From: Aquidulcibacter paucihalophilus
GTDB lineage: Bacteria; Pseudomonadota; Alphaproteobacteria; Caulobacterales; Caulobacteraceae
Assembly (NCBI GenBank): GCA_030285985.1
Contig: CP127384.1
Coordinates: 310,001-374,000, forward strand
DNA length: 64,000 nt
Direction of reading: 5' to 3'
The notes beneath the pieces are model-generated. The model was given only the letters and a program-made list of their open reading frames with translations. It was not told where the DNA came from and did not search any database. Below are positions 51,212-61,768 of the stretch, one piece after another. The position numbers and the translations under genes were made by a program. Numbering within the stretch: position 1 is the first letter of the stretch; the number at the start of each line of letters is the position of its first letter.

Positions 51212-53257
51212 ATGAAGATGCCCAAGATCCACCCGTTCCATTCGCCCCGCACCCACGGCTTCGTCCGCGTGGCCGCCGCGACGCCGGTGGTGCACACCGC
51301 CGACCCCGCCGCCAATGCCGAAGAACATGTCGCCCTGATCCGGCAGGCGGGCGAACGGGGCGTGGACCTGATCGTGTTCCCGGAGCTGTCGCTGAGCGGC
51401 TACGCCATCGACGACCTGCTGATGCAGGACGCCCTGCTGGCCGAGGTGGAGCGGCAGATCGCGGTTCTGGCCGGGGTGGCGGACAAGGCGGGCGTGATCG
51501 CCGTGGTCGGGGCCCCGCTTCGCAACGGCGACGCCTTGTACAACTGCGCCGTGGTGCTCGGCTCGGGGGCCGTGCTCGGCGTCGTACCCAAGACCTATCT
51601 ACCCAACTACCGGGAATATTATGAGAAGCGGTGGTTCGCCCCCGCCGCCAGCCGGTCGGAGGACACGATCGTTCTCGACGGCGAGTCGGTTGATTTCGCC
51701 CCCGGCCTGATCTTCGAGGCGGTCGATCGGCCGGGCTTCGTCTTTGCCGCCGAGATCTGCGAGGATTTCTGGGCCCCGCAGCCGCCCTCGACGCGCGCGG
51801 CGCTGGCCGGGGCTCGCATCCTGCTGAACCTGTCGGCCTCCAACATCGTCATCGGCAAGGCGGACGAGCGGGCCGTGTTGTGCGCCAGCCAGTCGATGCG
51901 GACCCTGTCGGCCTATGTCTTCACGGCCTCCGGCTGGGGCGAGAGCACAACAGACCTGGCGTGGGACGGGCAGGCGACGATCCATGAGCTCGGCGCGAAA
52001 CTGGCTGAAGGCGAACGTTTCACCCTGGAAAGCCAACTGACCGTCGCCGACATCGACGTCGAGCGAATCGGCCTGGACCGTCTGCGCAACGGCACCTTCG
52101 CCGACTGTGCGCGGCTGGAGGGCGAGCCGGCGACGGTCGTGCCGTTCGAGGCCGGACCGGGGCCGGACAGCGACCTCCTCCGCCCCCTCGACCGCTTCCC
52201 CTTCGTCCCCGACGATCCGGCCCGACTGGACCAGGACTGCTACGAGGCCTTCAACATCCAGGTGCAGGGGCTGATGCGCCGGATGAAGGCGACGAGCGCC
52301 GAACGGCTCGTCATCGGCGTCTCGGGCGGGCTGGATTCGACCCAGGCCCTGCTGGTCGCCTGCCGGGCCTTTGATCGGCTCGGCCTGCCGAGGACCGGCA
52401 TCCTCGCCTGGACCATGCCCGGCTTCGCCACCTCGGACGGCACGAAGTCGAACGCCTGGGCCCTGATGAAGGCGCTGGGCGTCACCGGGGCCGAGATCGA
52501 CATCCGGCCGACCGCGCGGACCATGCTGGAGGCCATCGGCCACCCGTTCGCCAGCGGCGAGCCGGTGCACGACATCACCTTCGAGAATGTGCAGGCCGGT
52601 CTGAGGACGGACTATCTGTTCCGGCTCGCCAACCAGAACGGGGCCTTTGTGCTGGGCACCGGCGACCTGTCGGAGCTGGCCCTGGGCTGGTGCACCTATG
52701 GCGTCGGCGACCATATGAGCCACTACAACGTCAATGGCGGGGTGGCGAAGACCCTGATCCGGCATCTGATCCGCTGGGTGGCGATGAAGGAGCACACGGG
52801 CGGGGCGGCGGACATTCTGCAGGCCATTCTGGACACGGAGATTTCACCCGAACTGGTCCCCGCCGGCACCGACGGCAAGCTGCAGTCCACCGAGGCGACC
52901 GTCGGCCCCTATGCGCTGAATGACTTCTTCCTCTTCTACATCAGCCGCTTCGGCCTGAAGCCGTCGAAGGTGGCGTATCTGGCGCATCAGGCCTGGACGG
53001 ATGCGGCGACGGGCCACTGGCCGACGGCCACCCCGGACGACGAGCGGGTGGCCTATGACCTGCCCACGATCAAACACTGGCTGCGGAAATTCCTGTTCCG
53101 CTTCTTCCAGACCAGCCAGTTCAAGCGCTCGGCCCTGCCCAACGGGCCCAAGGTCGTGACCGGCGGCTCGCTGAGCCCGCGTGGGGATTGGCGCGCGCCC
53201 TCTGACGCGACCGCCCGGGTGTGGCTGGGTGAGCTGGAAGCCAACGTTCCGGACTGA
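51212..53257 (+). CDS. nadE: Glutamine-dependent NAD+ synthetase
   Basis: The protein has 681 residues. The N-terminal nitrilase/glutaminase domain (about 1-300) has [14 protein letters not shown] (catalytic Glu), [19 protein letters not shown] (Lys) and [15 protein letters not shown] (Cys). The C-terminal synthetase domain has the PP-loop [32 protein letters not shown] and the [12 protein letters not shown] block. It amidates deamido-NAD+ using glutamine and ATP, the last step of NAD synthesis. ATG 51212 is used, although 51218 (second Met) is possible. A hairpin arm ends just before the start. Confidence 0.96.
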   Translation: MKMPKIHPFHSPRTHGFVRVAAATPVVHTADPAANAEEHVALIRQAGERGVDLIVFPELSLSGYAIDDLLMQDALLAEVERQIAVLAGVADKAGVIAVVGAPLRNGDALYNCAVVLGSGAVLGVVPKTYLPNYREYYEKRWFAPAASRSEDTIVLDGESVDFAPGLIFEAVDRPGFVFAAEICEDFWAPQPPSTRAALAGARILLNLSASNIVIGKADERAVLCASQSMRTLSAYVFTASGWGESTTDLAWDGQATIHELGAKLAEGERFTLESQLTVADIDVERIGLDRLRNGTFADCARLEGEPATVVPFEAGPGPDSDLLRPLDRFPFVPDDPARLDQDCYEAFNIQVQGLMRRMKATSAERLVIGVSGGLDSTQALLVACRAFDRLGLPRTGILAWTMPGFATSDGTKSNAWALMKALGVTGAEIDIRPTARTMLEAIGHPFASGEPVHDITFENVQAGLRTDYLFRLANQNGAFVLGTGDLSELALGWCTYGVGDHMSHYNVNGGVAKTLIRHLIRWVAMKEHTGGAADILQAILDTEISPELVPAGTDGKLQSTEATVGPYALNDFFLFYISRFGLKPSKVAYLAHQAWTDAATGHWPTATPDDERVAYDLPTIKHWLRKFLFRFFQTSQFKRSALPNGPKVVTGGSLSPRGDWRAPSDATARVWLGELEANVPD

Positions 53258-53309
53258 GGGCTTAGGTCTTGGAGACGACCCCTAAGCCCTACGCCCTAAG
53301 CCCTCCCTA
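53256..53309. repeat. GGGCTTAGG / CCCTAAGCCC inverted repeat, copy 2
   Basis: GAGGGCTTAGGTCTTGG at the left pairs with CGCCCTAAGCCCTC at the right, a short version of the copy at 11673. It fills the gap between the convergent nadE and hydrolase genes and could act as a bidirectional terminator. Confidence 0.8.
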
Positions 53310-54185
53310 TCAGGGCAGTTCGCTCAGGAACGGAAAGATAGCCGCCTTGGCCTCGGGTTCGTCCAGCATGGGTGCATGGCCGACGCCGGGAACCTCGACG
53401 ACGTCCATCTTCGGCGCGCGCTTCTGCATCTTGGCCATGATCTCGGGGCTGAGCAGATCCGAGGTCTCGCCGCGCACCAGCAGCACCGGCCGACCCTTGG
53501 TGAGCCGGGTGAAGAAGGGCCACAGATTGGGGACCAGGGCCTTGGCCCCGGCCGCCCGGATCGGGGCCATGATGTCGGGGTCATAATCCGGAATCGGCGT
53601 GCCCTCGGTGCCCATGCGGAAGGTGCGACGGGCGAAGGCGTCCCAGTCGGCGTCCGACAGGTGCGGCAGGGCGACTTCGTTGAGCTTGCGGGCATAGGCC
53701 GCCGCATCGGCCCAGTTGCTGATCTCGACCGGTTGTCCGGCATAGGCGGCGATCCGGCCCAGGCCGACGGGCGACACCTCGGGACCGACGTCATTTATGA
53801 TGGCGGCGGCGATGACCTTCGACCGGATGGCAGCGAGCGCCATGGTGATCAGCCCGCCCATGGAGGTGCCGAGGAAGACCGCCCGCTCGATGCCGAGGTC
53901 GCGCATCAGGGCCAGCACGTCCTGGGCATAGGTCGCGGGCTGGTAGGTCATCGGATCCGGCGCCCGGTCCGACTGGCCGCGGCCCCGGATGTCCACGGCC
54001 AGGACCCGTCGGCCGCTCTGGGCGATCAGCGGGGCGATGGCATCGAAGTCAGCGGAGTTTCGGGTCAGGCCGTGGATGGCGATGACCGGCAGTTTCGCGG
54101 TCCCGGACGTCGCGGCATAGTCGCGGGCGTACAGGCTCAGGCCATCGGAACTGGACCAGCGGCGCTCGGCGAAGGTCTGGGTCAT
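53310..54185 (-). CDS. Alpha/beta-hydrolase, substrate unknown
   Basis: The protein has 291 residues. Signatures: PVIAIHGLTRNSADFD (oxyanion HG), RRVLAVDIRGRGQSDR, nucleophile Ser in FLGTSMGGLITMAL, VLLVRGETSDLLS (acid) and the His in VPGVGHAPMLDEPEA. The cap domain lies between about 140 and 200. It belongs with the epoxide-hydrolase/esterase type of alpha/beta-hydrolases; substrate specificity is not readable. ATG 54185 (MTQTFAER) is chosen over 54197, which would add MEPV. Confidence 0.88.
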   Translation of the reverse strand: MTQTFAERRWSSSDGLSLYARDYAATSGTAKLPVIAIHGLTRNSADFDAIAPLIAQSGRRVLAVDIRGRGQSDRAPDPMTYQPATYAQDVLALMRDLGIERAVFLGTSMGGLITMALAAIRSKVIAAAIINDVGPEVSPVGLGRIAAYAGQPVEISNWADAAAYARKLNEVALPHLSDADWDAFARRTFRMGTEGTPIPDYDPDIMAPIRAAGAKALVPNLWPFFTRLTKGRPVLLVRGETSDLLSPEIMAKMQKRAPKMDVVEVPGVGHAPMLDEPEAKAAIFPFLSELP

Positions 54186-54271
54186 GACGGGCTCCAAGGG
54201 CTGACGGCCAAGCTTATTTCATGGGCGGAAGAATTCCCACCCGACGTGACCTGACAGCGGGTGTCAGCTCT

Positions 54272-54784
54272 TCAGTGACCGAGCAGTTCCCGGACGAAAT
54301 CGAACAGGTCGCCGCCCTCGAAGCGGAAACCCGGCACGCCGGCGCGGCGGGCGGCCTCCATGTCCGACGGCTGGTCGCCGATCATGAAGCTTTTCGCCGG
54401 GTCGATGCCGTGGTCGGCGATGGCCCGAAGGATCATGCCGGGGTTGGGCTTCCGATCCGGATGGTCGGGATGGATATAGGCCTCGACCCGGCCCTCGCTG
54501 TGGAAGGGGCAGGCGTAGACGGCACCGATCACCGCCCCCTTGGCGGCCAGCTTCCGGACGATCAGGGCGTTGAAGGCCTTCATCTGGTCTTCGGAGAACA
54601 GGCCGCGCGCGACGCCCGACTGGTTGGTCACAATCACGCACAGATAGCCGAGCTGGTTCAGCCGCCGCACGGCCTCGGCCGCGCCTGCCACGAGGCGCAG
54701 ATGTTCTTCCAGATGGGGATAGCCGGTGTCCTCGATCAGCACGCCGTCGCGATCGAGGAAGACGGCGGGAACGCCAGAATTCAT
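54272..54784 (-). CDS. HAD-IIIA phosphatase, GmhB/HisB-N-like, lacking the zinc CxC pair
   Basis: The protein has 170 residues. AVFLDRDGVLIEDTGY (motif I Asp pair), VIVTNQSGVARGLF (motif II), DRKPNPGMI (motif III Lys) and FMIGDQPSDMEAA (motif IV) place it with D-glycero-manno-heptose-1,7-bisphosphate 7-phosphatases and histidinol-phosphatase N domains. The expected zinc loop is only partial: ACPFH is present, but the second pair (CxC) is replaced by HPD. So the substrate may not be heptose bisphosphate. Divergent from the sugar-modification operon downstream. Confidence 0.83.
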   Translation of the reverse strand: MNSGVPAVFLDRDGVLIEDTGYPHLEEHLRLVAGAAEAVRRLNQLGYLCVIVTNQSGVARGLFSEDQMKAFNALIVRKLAAKGAVIGAVYACPFHSEGRVEAYIHPDHPDRKPNPGMILRAIADHGIDPAKSFMIGDQPSDMEAARRAGVPGFRFEGGDLFDFVRELLGH

Positions 54785-54941
54785 GATTTCCGGGCATACG
54801 GCGCCGTACACGGTCGTTGCAACCCGTCACGCGAAGTGACGGCGCGTGATTTGGCTTTAAGGCGACCGATTTGGTAGGAGGCCGCAACCGCAGCGGCGTC
54901 GACCGCCGCCGTCACGCCGCGCGCCCGGAGATATTCCCGAC

Positions 54942-56102
54942 ATGAGCATCGCCTTCATCGACCTTCAGGCCCAGCGCCTTCGTCTCAACGGCCGGATCGA
55001 GGCCGCCGTGCAGGAAGCCGTCGTGGGCGGTGCCTGGGTCATGGGACCGCAGGTGCGCCAGTTCGAGGCTGATCTGGCCGCCTTCGGCCAGGCGAAGCAC
55101 GCGCTCGGCTGCGCCAACGGCACCGACGCCCTGATCCTGCCCCTGATCGCTTGGGGCATCCGCACCGGCGATGCGGTCTTCTGTCCCAGTTTCACCTTTA
55201 CGGCGACGGCCGAGGTCGTGCCGTGGCTGGGTGCCACGCCGGTGTTTGTGGATGTGGACTCCCGGACCTTCAACATGGACCCGGTCCAGCTCGAGGCGGC
55301 GATCGAGGCGACCCTGAAGGAGGGCCGACTGAAGCCGCGCGTGGTCATCGCCGTCGACCTGTTCGGCCAGCCCGCCGACTATCCGGCCATCCGGGCCATC
55401 TGTGACCGCTACGGCCTCAAGCTGATCGCCGATTCGGCCCAGGGCTTCGGCTGTACCCTCAATGGCGACCATCCCATCAAATGGGCCGACATCACCACCA
55501 CCAGCTTCTTCCCGGCCAAGCCGCTGGGCTGCTACGGCGACGGCGGGGCGGTGCTGACCGATGATGAGGATCTCGCCCAGGAAATGGACTCGCTGCGGGT
55601 CCACGGCAAGGTCGTCGCCAAGGACATGAAGCCCGGCGAGACGTTCGCCCACGACCCCAAATACCTGGCCATGCGGATCGGCATGAACAGCCGGCTCGAT
55701 ACCATCCAGGCCGCGGTCCTGATCGAGAAGCTGAAGGTCTTCGGCCAGGAGATCGAGTGGCGCAATCGCGCGGCGGACCGCTATGCCGAAGGTCTGGCAC
55801 CCCATGTCGCCAGCGTGCCCACCGTGATCGACGGCGGGGTTTCGATCTGGGCCCAGTACACGATCGAGCACGAGAACCGCGACGGCCTGGCCGCGCATCT
55901 GAAGGACCAGGGCGTGCCCACGGCGGTCTACTATCCCGTCCCCATGCACCTGCAGCCCGCCTATGCCCGGTTCTCCAGCGGGCCTGGCAGCCTGCCGGTC
56001 ACCGAGCGGCTGATGGAGCGGGTCATCAGCCTGCCGATGCACGCCGATCTCGATGAGGCGACCCAGGACAGGATCATCGCCGCGGTCGCCAGCTTCCGCT
56101 AA
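54942..56102 (+). CDS. DegT/DnrJ/EryC1/StrS family sugar aminotransferase
   Basis: A 386-residue PLP-dependent aminotransferase that acts on keto-sugar nucleotides. CANGTDALILPLIA and DAVFCPSFTFTATAEVVPWL are the N-terminal active-site blocks. The PLP-binding Lys is in TSFFPAKPLGCYGDGGAVLT. It ends with LPMHADLDEATQD. Next is a Gfo/Idh oxidoreductase gene 9 bp downstream, the pair seen in amino-sugar biosynthesis (for example the WbpB/WbpE-type pathway). The exact sugar is not determined. Confidence 0.9.
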   Translation: MSIAFIDLQAQRLRLNGRIEAAVQEAVVGGAWVMGPQVRQFEADLAAFGQAKHALGCANGTDALILPLIAWGIRTGDAVFCPSFTFTATAEVVPWLGATPVFVDVDSRTFNMDPVQLEAAIEATLKEGRLKPRVVIAVDLFGQPADYPAIRAICDRYGLKLIADSAQGFGCTLNGDHPIKWADITTTSFFPAKPLGCYGDGGAVLTDDEDLAQEMDSLRVHGKVVAKDMKPGETFAHDPKYLAMRIGMNSRLDTIQAAVLIEKLKVFGQEIEWRNRAADRYAEGLAPHVASVPTVIDGGVSIWAQYTIEHENRDGLAAHLKDQGVPTAVYYPVPMHLQPAYARFSSGPGSLPVTERLMERVISLPMHADLDEATQDRIIAAVASFR

Positions 56103-56111
56103 GGATCGCGC

Positions 56112-57047
56112 ATGACCCAGCACCTTCCCCCGCTCAAGGTCGGCGTCGCCGGCGTCGGCGTCATGGGGCGCAACCACGCGCGCGTCCTGTCCGACATCCG
56201 TGACTTCGACCTGACCGCCGTCTTCGATCCCGACGCCGCCACGGCCGACGGGGTCGCGGCCCTGTATGGGGCGAAGGCCTTCACCACGGCCGCCGACTTC
56301 GTCGCCGCCGGTCTGGACGCCGCCGTGGTCGCCACGCCCAACCGGCACCACGCCGAACTCGGCGTCGCCCTGCTGGAAGCCGGGGTGCATGTGCTGGTCG
56401 AAAAGCCGATCGCGGCCACCGTCGCCGACGCCCAGCGGATGATCGACGCCGCCAAGGCCAACAGCCGGGTTCTGATGGTCGGTCAGGTCGAGCGGTTCAA
56501 CCCGGCGGTCGAGGCCGTGAAGCGCGCCATTGACGGCGACGACATCATCTCGATCCAGATCACCCGCGTCGGCCCCTTCCCGCCGCGCATGGGCGAGGTC
56601 GGGGTGGTCATCGATCTGGCGGTCCACGACATCGACATCATCCGTCACCTGACGGGTTCCGAGATCACCGAGGTCCAGCCCCAGCTGGCCCGCACCAAGG
56701 CCGAGCGCGAGGACACGGCCCTGCTGCAGTTCCGGCTGGCCAATGGGACCATCGCCCACATCACCACCAACTGGGTCACGCCCTACAAGGTCCGCACCCT
56801 GCAGGTCGCCACGGCCAACAAATTCGTCGTCGCCGACCTGATCACCCGTCAGGTGACGGAGTATTTCGGCCAGCAGCCCGATGGTTCCTACCAGACCCGC
56901 GCCGTCAACAGCTGGCCCGCCGAGCCGCTGAAGAAGGAGCTGGAGGCGTTCGCCCACGCGATCCGCACCGGCGAGCCGCCGGCGGTCACGGGCGAGGACG
57001 GGCTGAGGAACCTGGAAGTGGCGCTGAGGTGTCTGGGGGAGGGCTAA
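56112..57047 (+). CDS. Gfo/Idh/MocA-family sugar-nucleotide oxidoreductase
   Basis: The protein has 311 residues. KVGVAGVGVMGRNHARVL is the NAD(P)-binding glycine loop; HVLVEKPIAATVADA carries the conserved Lys of the EKP motif. VVIDLAVHDIDIIRHLTG is the conserved catalytic Asp/His helix. It probably oxidises or reduces the sugar nucleotide that the adjacent DegT aminotransferase aminates. The final 4 bp overlap the convergent gene that follows. Confidence 0.9.
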   Translation: MTQHLPPLKVGVAGVGVMGRNHARVLSDIRDFDLTAVFDPDAATADGVAALYGAKAFTTAADFVAAGLDAAVVATPNRHHAELGVALLEAGVHVLVEKPIAATVADAQRMIDAAKANSRVLMVGQVERFNPAVEAVKRAIDGDDIISIQITRVGPFPPRMGEVGVVIDLAVHDIDIIRHLTGSEITEVQPQLARTKAEREDTALLQFRLANGTIAHITTNWVTPYKVRTLQVATANKFVVADLITRQVTEYFGQQPDGSYQTRAVNSWPAEPLKKELEAFAHAIRTGEPPAVTGEDGLRNLEVALRCLGEG

Positions 57048-57337
57048 AGGCCGTTCAGGCGCCGAAGCTCGTCGTCGCCAGGATAGTCTTTTAGCTGCTG
57101 CGATAGCGCGGCGAGGTCATAGGTCACGTCCGTGATGCCGGGGACGGGCGCATACTGCCCCCAGCCCTGACGGTCGTAGTGGGCCTGCATCGCTTCGTCC
57201 TGGGTCGAGGCGTAGACGACATAAAGCAGCGTGCCGGGCCCACTGATCCGTTCCATCTGGGCGGTGCCGTCCAGTGTCACCCTGCCAAAGCACAGGCCAT
57301 CGGCGTATTCGCGTCCCTCATGCCGCAAGGTCGCCAT
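57044..57337 (-). CDS. Hypothetical protein, 97 aa
   Basis: A soluble protein (MATLRHEGREYADGLCFGRV at the start) with a beta-rich first half and a helical end (DLAALSQQLKDYPGDDEL). The start abuts the stop of the MaoC gene, so the two are co-transcribed. No signal peptide or known motif. The convergent Gfo/Idh gene overlaps its stop by 4 bp. Possibly a small accessory protein of the MaoC gene. Confidence 0.6.
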   Translation of the reverse strand: MATLRHEGREYADGLCFGRVTLDGTAQMERISGPGTLLYVVYASTQDEAMQAHYDRQGWGQYAPVPGITDVTYDLAALSQQLKDYPGDDELRRLNGL

Positions 57338-57823
57338 TCAGGCCGCGCCCACCACCTGCATCCCCAGCCATTCCGCGATCAGGGCCGGCTTGTCCGCGCC
57401 CTCGATCTCGACCGTGACCTCGTGCTTCAGCAGCCAGCGTCCGCCACCCTTGTCCTCGGCGGACAGGAGTTTGAACCGGCCCCGGACGTTGGAACCTGCC
57501 GGCACCGGCGCGAGGAAGCGCAGTTTGTCGAAGCCGTAGTTGACCCCCATCACCACGCCCTCCAGCGGCGGCACGGCGTCATAGGTCATGGCCGACAGCA
57601 GGCTCAGCGTCAGGAAGCCGTGGGCGATGGTGCCGCCGAACGGGGTCTGCGCCGCCGCCACCGGATCGATGTGGATGAACTGACGGTCCTCGGTGATCTC
57701 GGCGAAGGCGTCGATCCGGGCCTGGTCGACGGTGATCCAGCGGCTGACGCCGATCTCCTGACCGATCAGGCCGGCCAGATCGGCGACGGGGGTGGGGGCG
57801 CCTGTGCGTTCGGTGCGGCTCAT
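57338..57823 (-). CDS. MaoC-like dehydratase (hot-dog fold)
   Basis: The protein has 161 residues. The hydratase-2 motif is present: FAEITEDRQFIHIDPVAAAQ then PFGGTIAHGFLTLSLLSAM, including the Asp-x4-His-type pair and the IAHGF loop. It hydrates 2-enoyl-CoA substrates, for instance in fatty-acid or PHA metabolism. ATG 57823 (MSRTERTGAP) is chosen because the upstream frame to 57895 overlaps the end of the dehydratase gene. Co-directional with the threonine dehydratase upstream, 13 bp apart. Confidence 0.92.
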   Translation of the reverse strand: MSRTERTGAPTPVADLAGLIGQEIGVSRWITVDQARIDAFAEITEDRQFIHIDPVAAAQTPFGGTIAHGFLTLSLLSAMTYDAVPPLEGVVMGVNYGFDKLRFLAPVPAGSNVRGRFKLLSAEDKGGGRWLLKHEVTVEIEGADKPALIAEWLGMQVVGAA

Positions 57824-57836
57824 GCGGTCGGCTCCT

Positions 57837-58817
57837 TCAGGGGATGGGCGTGAAACGGTCTTCGATGATGGCGGCGAACAGGGCCGGGTCGACATTGCCG
57901 CCCGACAGGATGACGGCGGTGGTGCGATCGCGTGTCTCGATCCTGCCCGCCAGAATCGCGGCCAGCGACACTGCGCCGCCCGGCTCGACCACCTGTTTCA
58001 GCACCTTGAAGGCGTAGCGCACGGCCTCCGCCACCTCGGCGTCCGACACGGTCTCGACCCGGTCGACGCGGCGGTTGATGGGGAAGGTCAGCTCGCCCGG
58101 CCGGTCGGTCATCAGGGCGTCGCAGATGGTGCCCGGCGCCGGCGCATAGGTCAGCCGGTCGTTCGCGGCGATCGACCGCTGCATGTCGTTGTAGTGGTGC
58201 GGCTCGACGGCGATCACCGGACTGTCCGGCGACAGGGCCTCCATGGCCAGATTGATCCCCGCGATCAGACCGCCGCCCGAGGCACCGCAGACCAGCTGGT
58301 CGATCAGGCCGTCGGCCTGTTCCATGATCTCCAGCCCGATGGTGCCCTGGCCCTCGATGACGAAGGGGTCGTCGAACGGGCGGACGAGGATGGAGCCCTT
58401 CGACGCCGCGATCTCCTCGCCGATGGCCTCGCGGCTCTCGGTATAGCGGTCGTACATCCGCACCTCGCCGCCGAAGTCGATGACGCCCTCGACCTTCACC
58501 TTCGGACTGTCGGCGGGCATGACGATGATCGCCTCGATGCCGAGCATCTTCGCGGCGCAGGCCACGGCCTGGGCGTGGTTGCCCGAGGAATAGGCGACGA
58601 CGCCGCGCGCCTTTTCCTCATCCGTCAGCCGGCTGATCCGGTTCCAGGCCCCGCGGAATTTGAAGGCCCCGGCGCGTTGCAGGTTCTCGGCCTTCAGCAG
58701 GATCCGGCCGCCGGTCAGCGCATTCAGCGCCGGGCTCTCGATCAGGGGCGTGCGCACGGCCTGGCCGGCGATCTGGCGGGCGGCGTCGCGGACGCCGGCA
58801 AAGGAGGCGGTATGCAT
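57837..58817 (-). CDS. Threonine/serine dehydratase (PLP, catabolic type)
   Basis: The protein has 326 residues. LLKAENLQRAGAFKFRGAWN contains the PLP Lys in FKFRG, VAYSSGNHAQAVACAA is the substrate loop, CGASGGGLIAG is the phosphate-binding glycine loop, and VILSGGNVDPA ends the fold. It lacks the C-terminal ACT regulatory domain of biosynthetic IlvA, so a catabolic or racemase-type role is likely. ATG 58817 is chosen because the frame to 59006 runs through an intergenic repeat. Confidence 0.9.
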   Translation of the reverse strand: MHTASFAGVRDAARQIAGQAVRTPLIESPALNALTGGRILLKAENLQRAGAFKFRGAWNRISRLTDEEKARGVVAYSSGNHAQAVACAAKMLGIEAIIVMPADSPKVKVEGVIDFGGEVRMYDRYTESREAIGEEIAASKGSILVRPFDDPFVIEGQGTIGLEIMEQADGLIDQLVCGASGGGLIAGINLAMEALSPDSPVIAVEPHHYNDMQRSIAANDRLTYAPAPGTICDALMTDRPGELTFPINRRVDRVETVSDAEVAEAVRYAFKVLKQVVEPGGAVSLAAILAGRIETRDRTTAVILSGGNVDPALFAAIIEDRFTPIP

Positions 58818-58872
58818 GGGAGACTCATACCGCGTGATTTCCTCCCGGCGAAGCCGGCTTTGAAGGCCGGCT

Positions 58873-58983
58873 GGTTCATCACAACGAACACAACGAAGAA
58901 TCCACAAAGGACACGACGGGGCCTGCGCCGAAATCCCATACCGTTGTGTCCGTCGTGCCTCGTTGTGTTCGTTGTGATGAACC
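58873..58983. repeat. GGTTCATCACAACGAACACAACGA inverted repeat
   Basis: Perfect 24-bp arms at 58873-58896 and 58960-58983 flank a 63-bp centre. A second, imperfect inner pair (AAAGGACACGACGG against CCGTTGTGTCCGTCGTG) extends the stem. It lies in the 259-bp gap between the divergent dehydratase and glpK genes. Only one copy in the window. Confidence 0.85.
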
Positions 58984-59076
58984 TCGACTGCGCGTCTCCG
59001 GCTCACGAGTTACGGCTTCGCCGCGACGGCAGCGATGACCGGTTGAGTCTGCGGAAGGGCGCTCTAACCTGACCGG

Positions 59077-60578
<1,502 letters not shown>

Positions 60579-60582
<4 letters not shown>

Positions 60583-61655
60583 CCCAGACCGCCCCCGAAG
60601 ACGCACAATCAACCTTTTCCGGCACCCGGGAGGTGGACCCCCGCTATGCGCTCGACGAGGCGGCGCTGGATCGCTGGTTGACGGCCCATGTCGAGGGCTA
60701 CGCCGGCCCGCTGACCGTGCGCCAGTTCAAGGGCGGCCAGTCGAATCCGACCTATGAACTCGTCACGCCCGGACACGCCTATGTCCTGCGCCGCAAGCCG
60801 CCCGGGACGCTCCTGCCCAGCGCCCATGCGGTCGATCGCGAGTTCACCGTCATCTCGGCCCTGCATGCCCAGGGCTATCCGGTCGCCCGGCCGTATGCGT
60901 TGTGCACCGACGACGGCGTCATCGGGTCAATGTTCTACGTCATGGACAAGGTCGAGGGCCGGGTGCTCTGGGATCTGAAACTGCCGGGCCTGGAGCCGGC
61001 CCAGCGCCGCGCCATCTACGACAGCCAGGTCGACACCCTGGCGGCACTCCACGCCTTCGACCCGGCAGCCATCGGACTGTCCGACTACGGACGGCCCGGC
61101 AACTATTTCGAGCGTCAGGTCGGTCGCTGGACCAAACAGTACCGCGCCTCCGAGATCGATCCGATCCCGGCCATGGACCGGCTGATCGAATTCCTGCCCG
61201 CGACCCTGCCGCCGGACGGACCGACGCGGATCGTCCACGGCGACTTCCGTCTCGACAATCTGATCCTCGCCCCGGACGGGCCGCAGGTCCGCGCCGTGCT
61301 GGACTGGGAGCTGTCGACGCTGGGCGATCCGATGGCGGATTTTTCCTATCTGCTGATTGCCTGGGTGATCCCTGCGACGGCGCGAAACGGCCTCGCCGGT
61401 GCCGATCTCGAGGCGCTGGGCATTCCGTCGGTCGCCGATACGGTCGAACGCTATGCCCGCCTGACCGGGACGACGCCGGCCAATCTGGACTGGCTGTTCG
61501 CCTACAACCTGTTCCGGCTGGCCGCCATCTGCCAGGGCATCGCCGGGCGCGTGCGGGACGGGACGGCGGCCTCGGCCCACGCCCGGACCATGGCGGCGCA
61601 GGTGCCGATGCTGGCCGCAGGGGCGCTGAACTTTGCGGAGAAGGCAGGGGCCTGA
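60579..61655 (+). CDS. Phosphotransferase-fold protein (APH/ACAD10-like)
   Basis: The protein has 358 residues. An aminoglycoside-phosphotransferase-like kinase fold: FKGGQSNPTYEL (glycine loop), YVLRRKPPG (Lys), RIVHGDFRLDNLIL (catalytic Asp) and AVLDWELSTLGDPMADF (metal-binding Asp). This is the bacterial group related to the kinase domain of human ACAD10/ACAD11, often found with acyl-CoA dehydrogenases. The 4-bp overlap with glpK indicates co-translation. The substrate could be a short-chain hydroxy acid or alcohol; not determined. Confidence 0.88.
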
Positions 61656-61768
61656 CGAGGGCTTGGGCCTTGGGTCCTAGGTCTTGGGAAGATGGGGACT
61701 CCGCGGCCTGTTGGGCATCATGGTTTCCAAGCCCCAGGCCCCAAACCTCAATCCCTGATCTCCTAACC
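61656..61768. repeat. GGGCTTGGG / CCAAGCCCC inverted repeat, copy 3
   Basis: GGGCTTGGGCCTTGGGTCCT at the left and CCAAGCCCCAGGCCCCAAAC at the right pair across about 50 bp. It separates the convergent phosphotransferase and CHAT genes; related to the copies at 11673 and 53256. Confidence 0.78.

Noticed and set aside
54912..56957. Minus-strand open frame of 681 codons
   Set aside because: Antisense to the DegT and Gfo/Idh genes, both of which have complete signatures.
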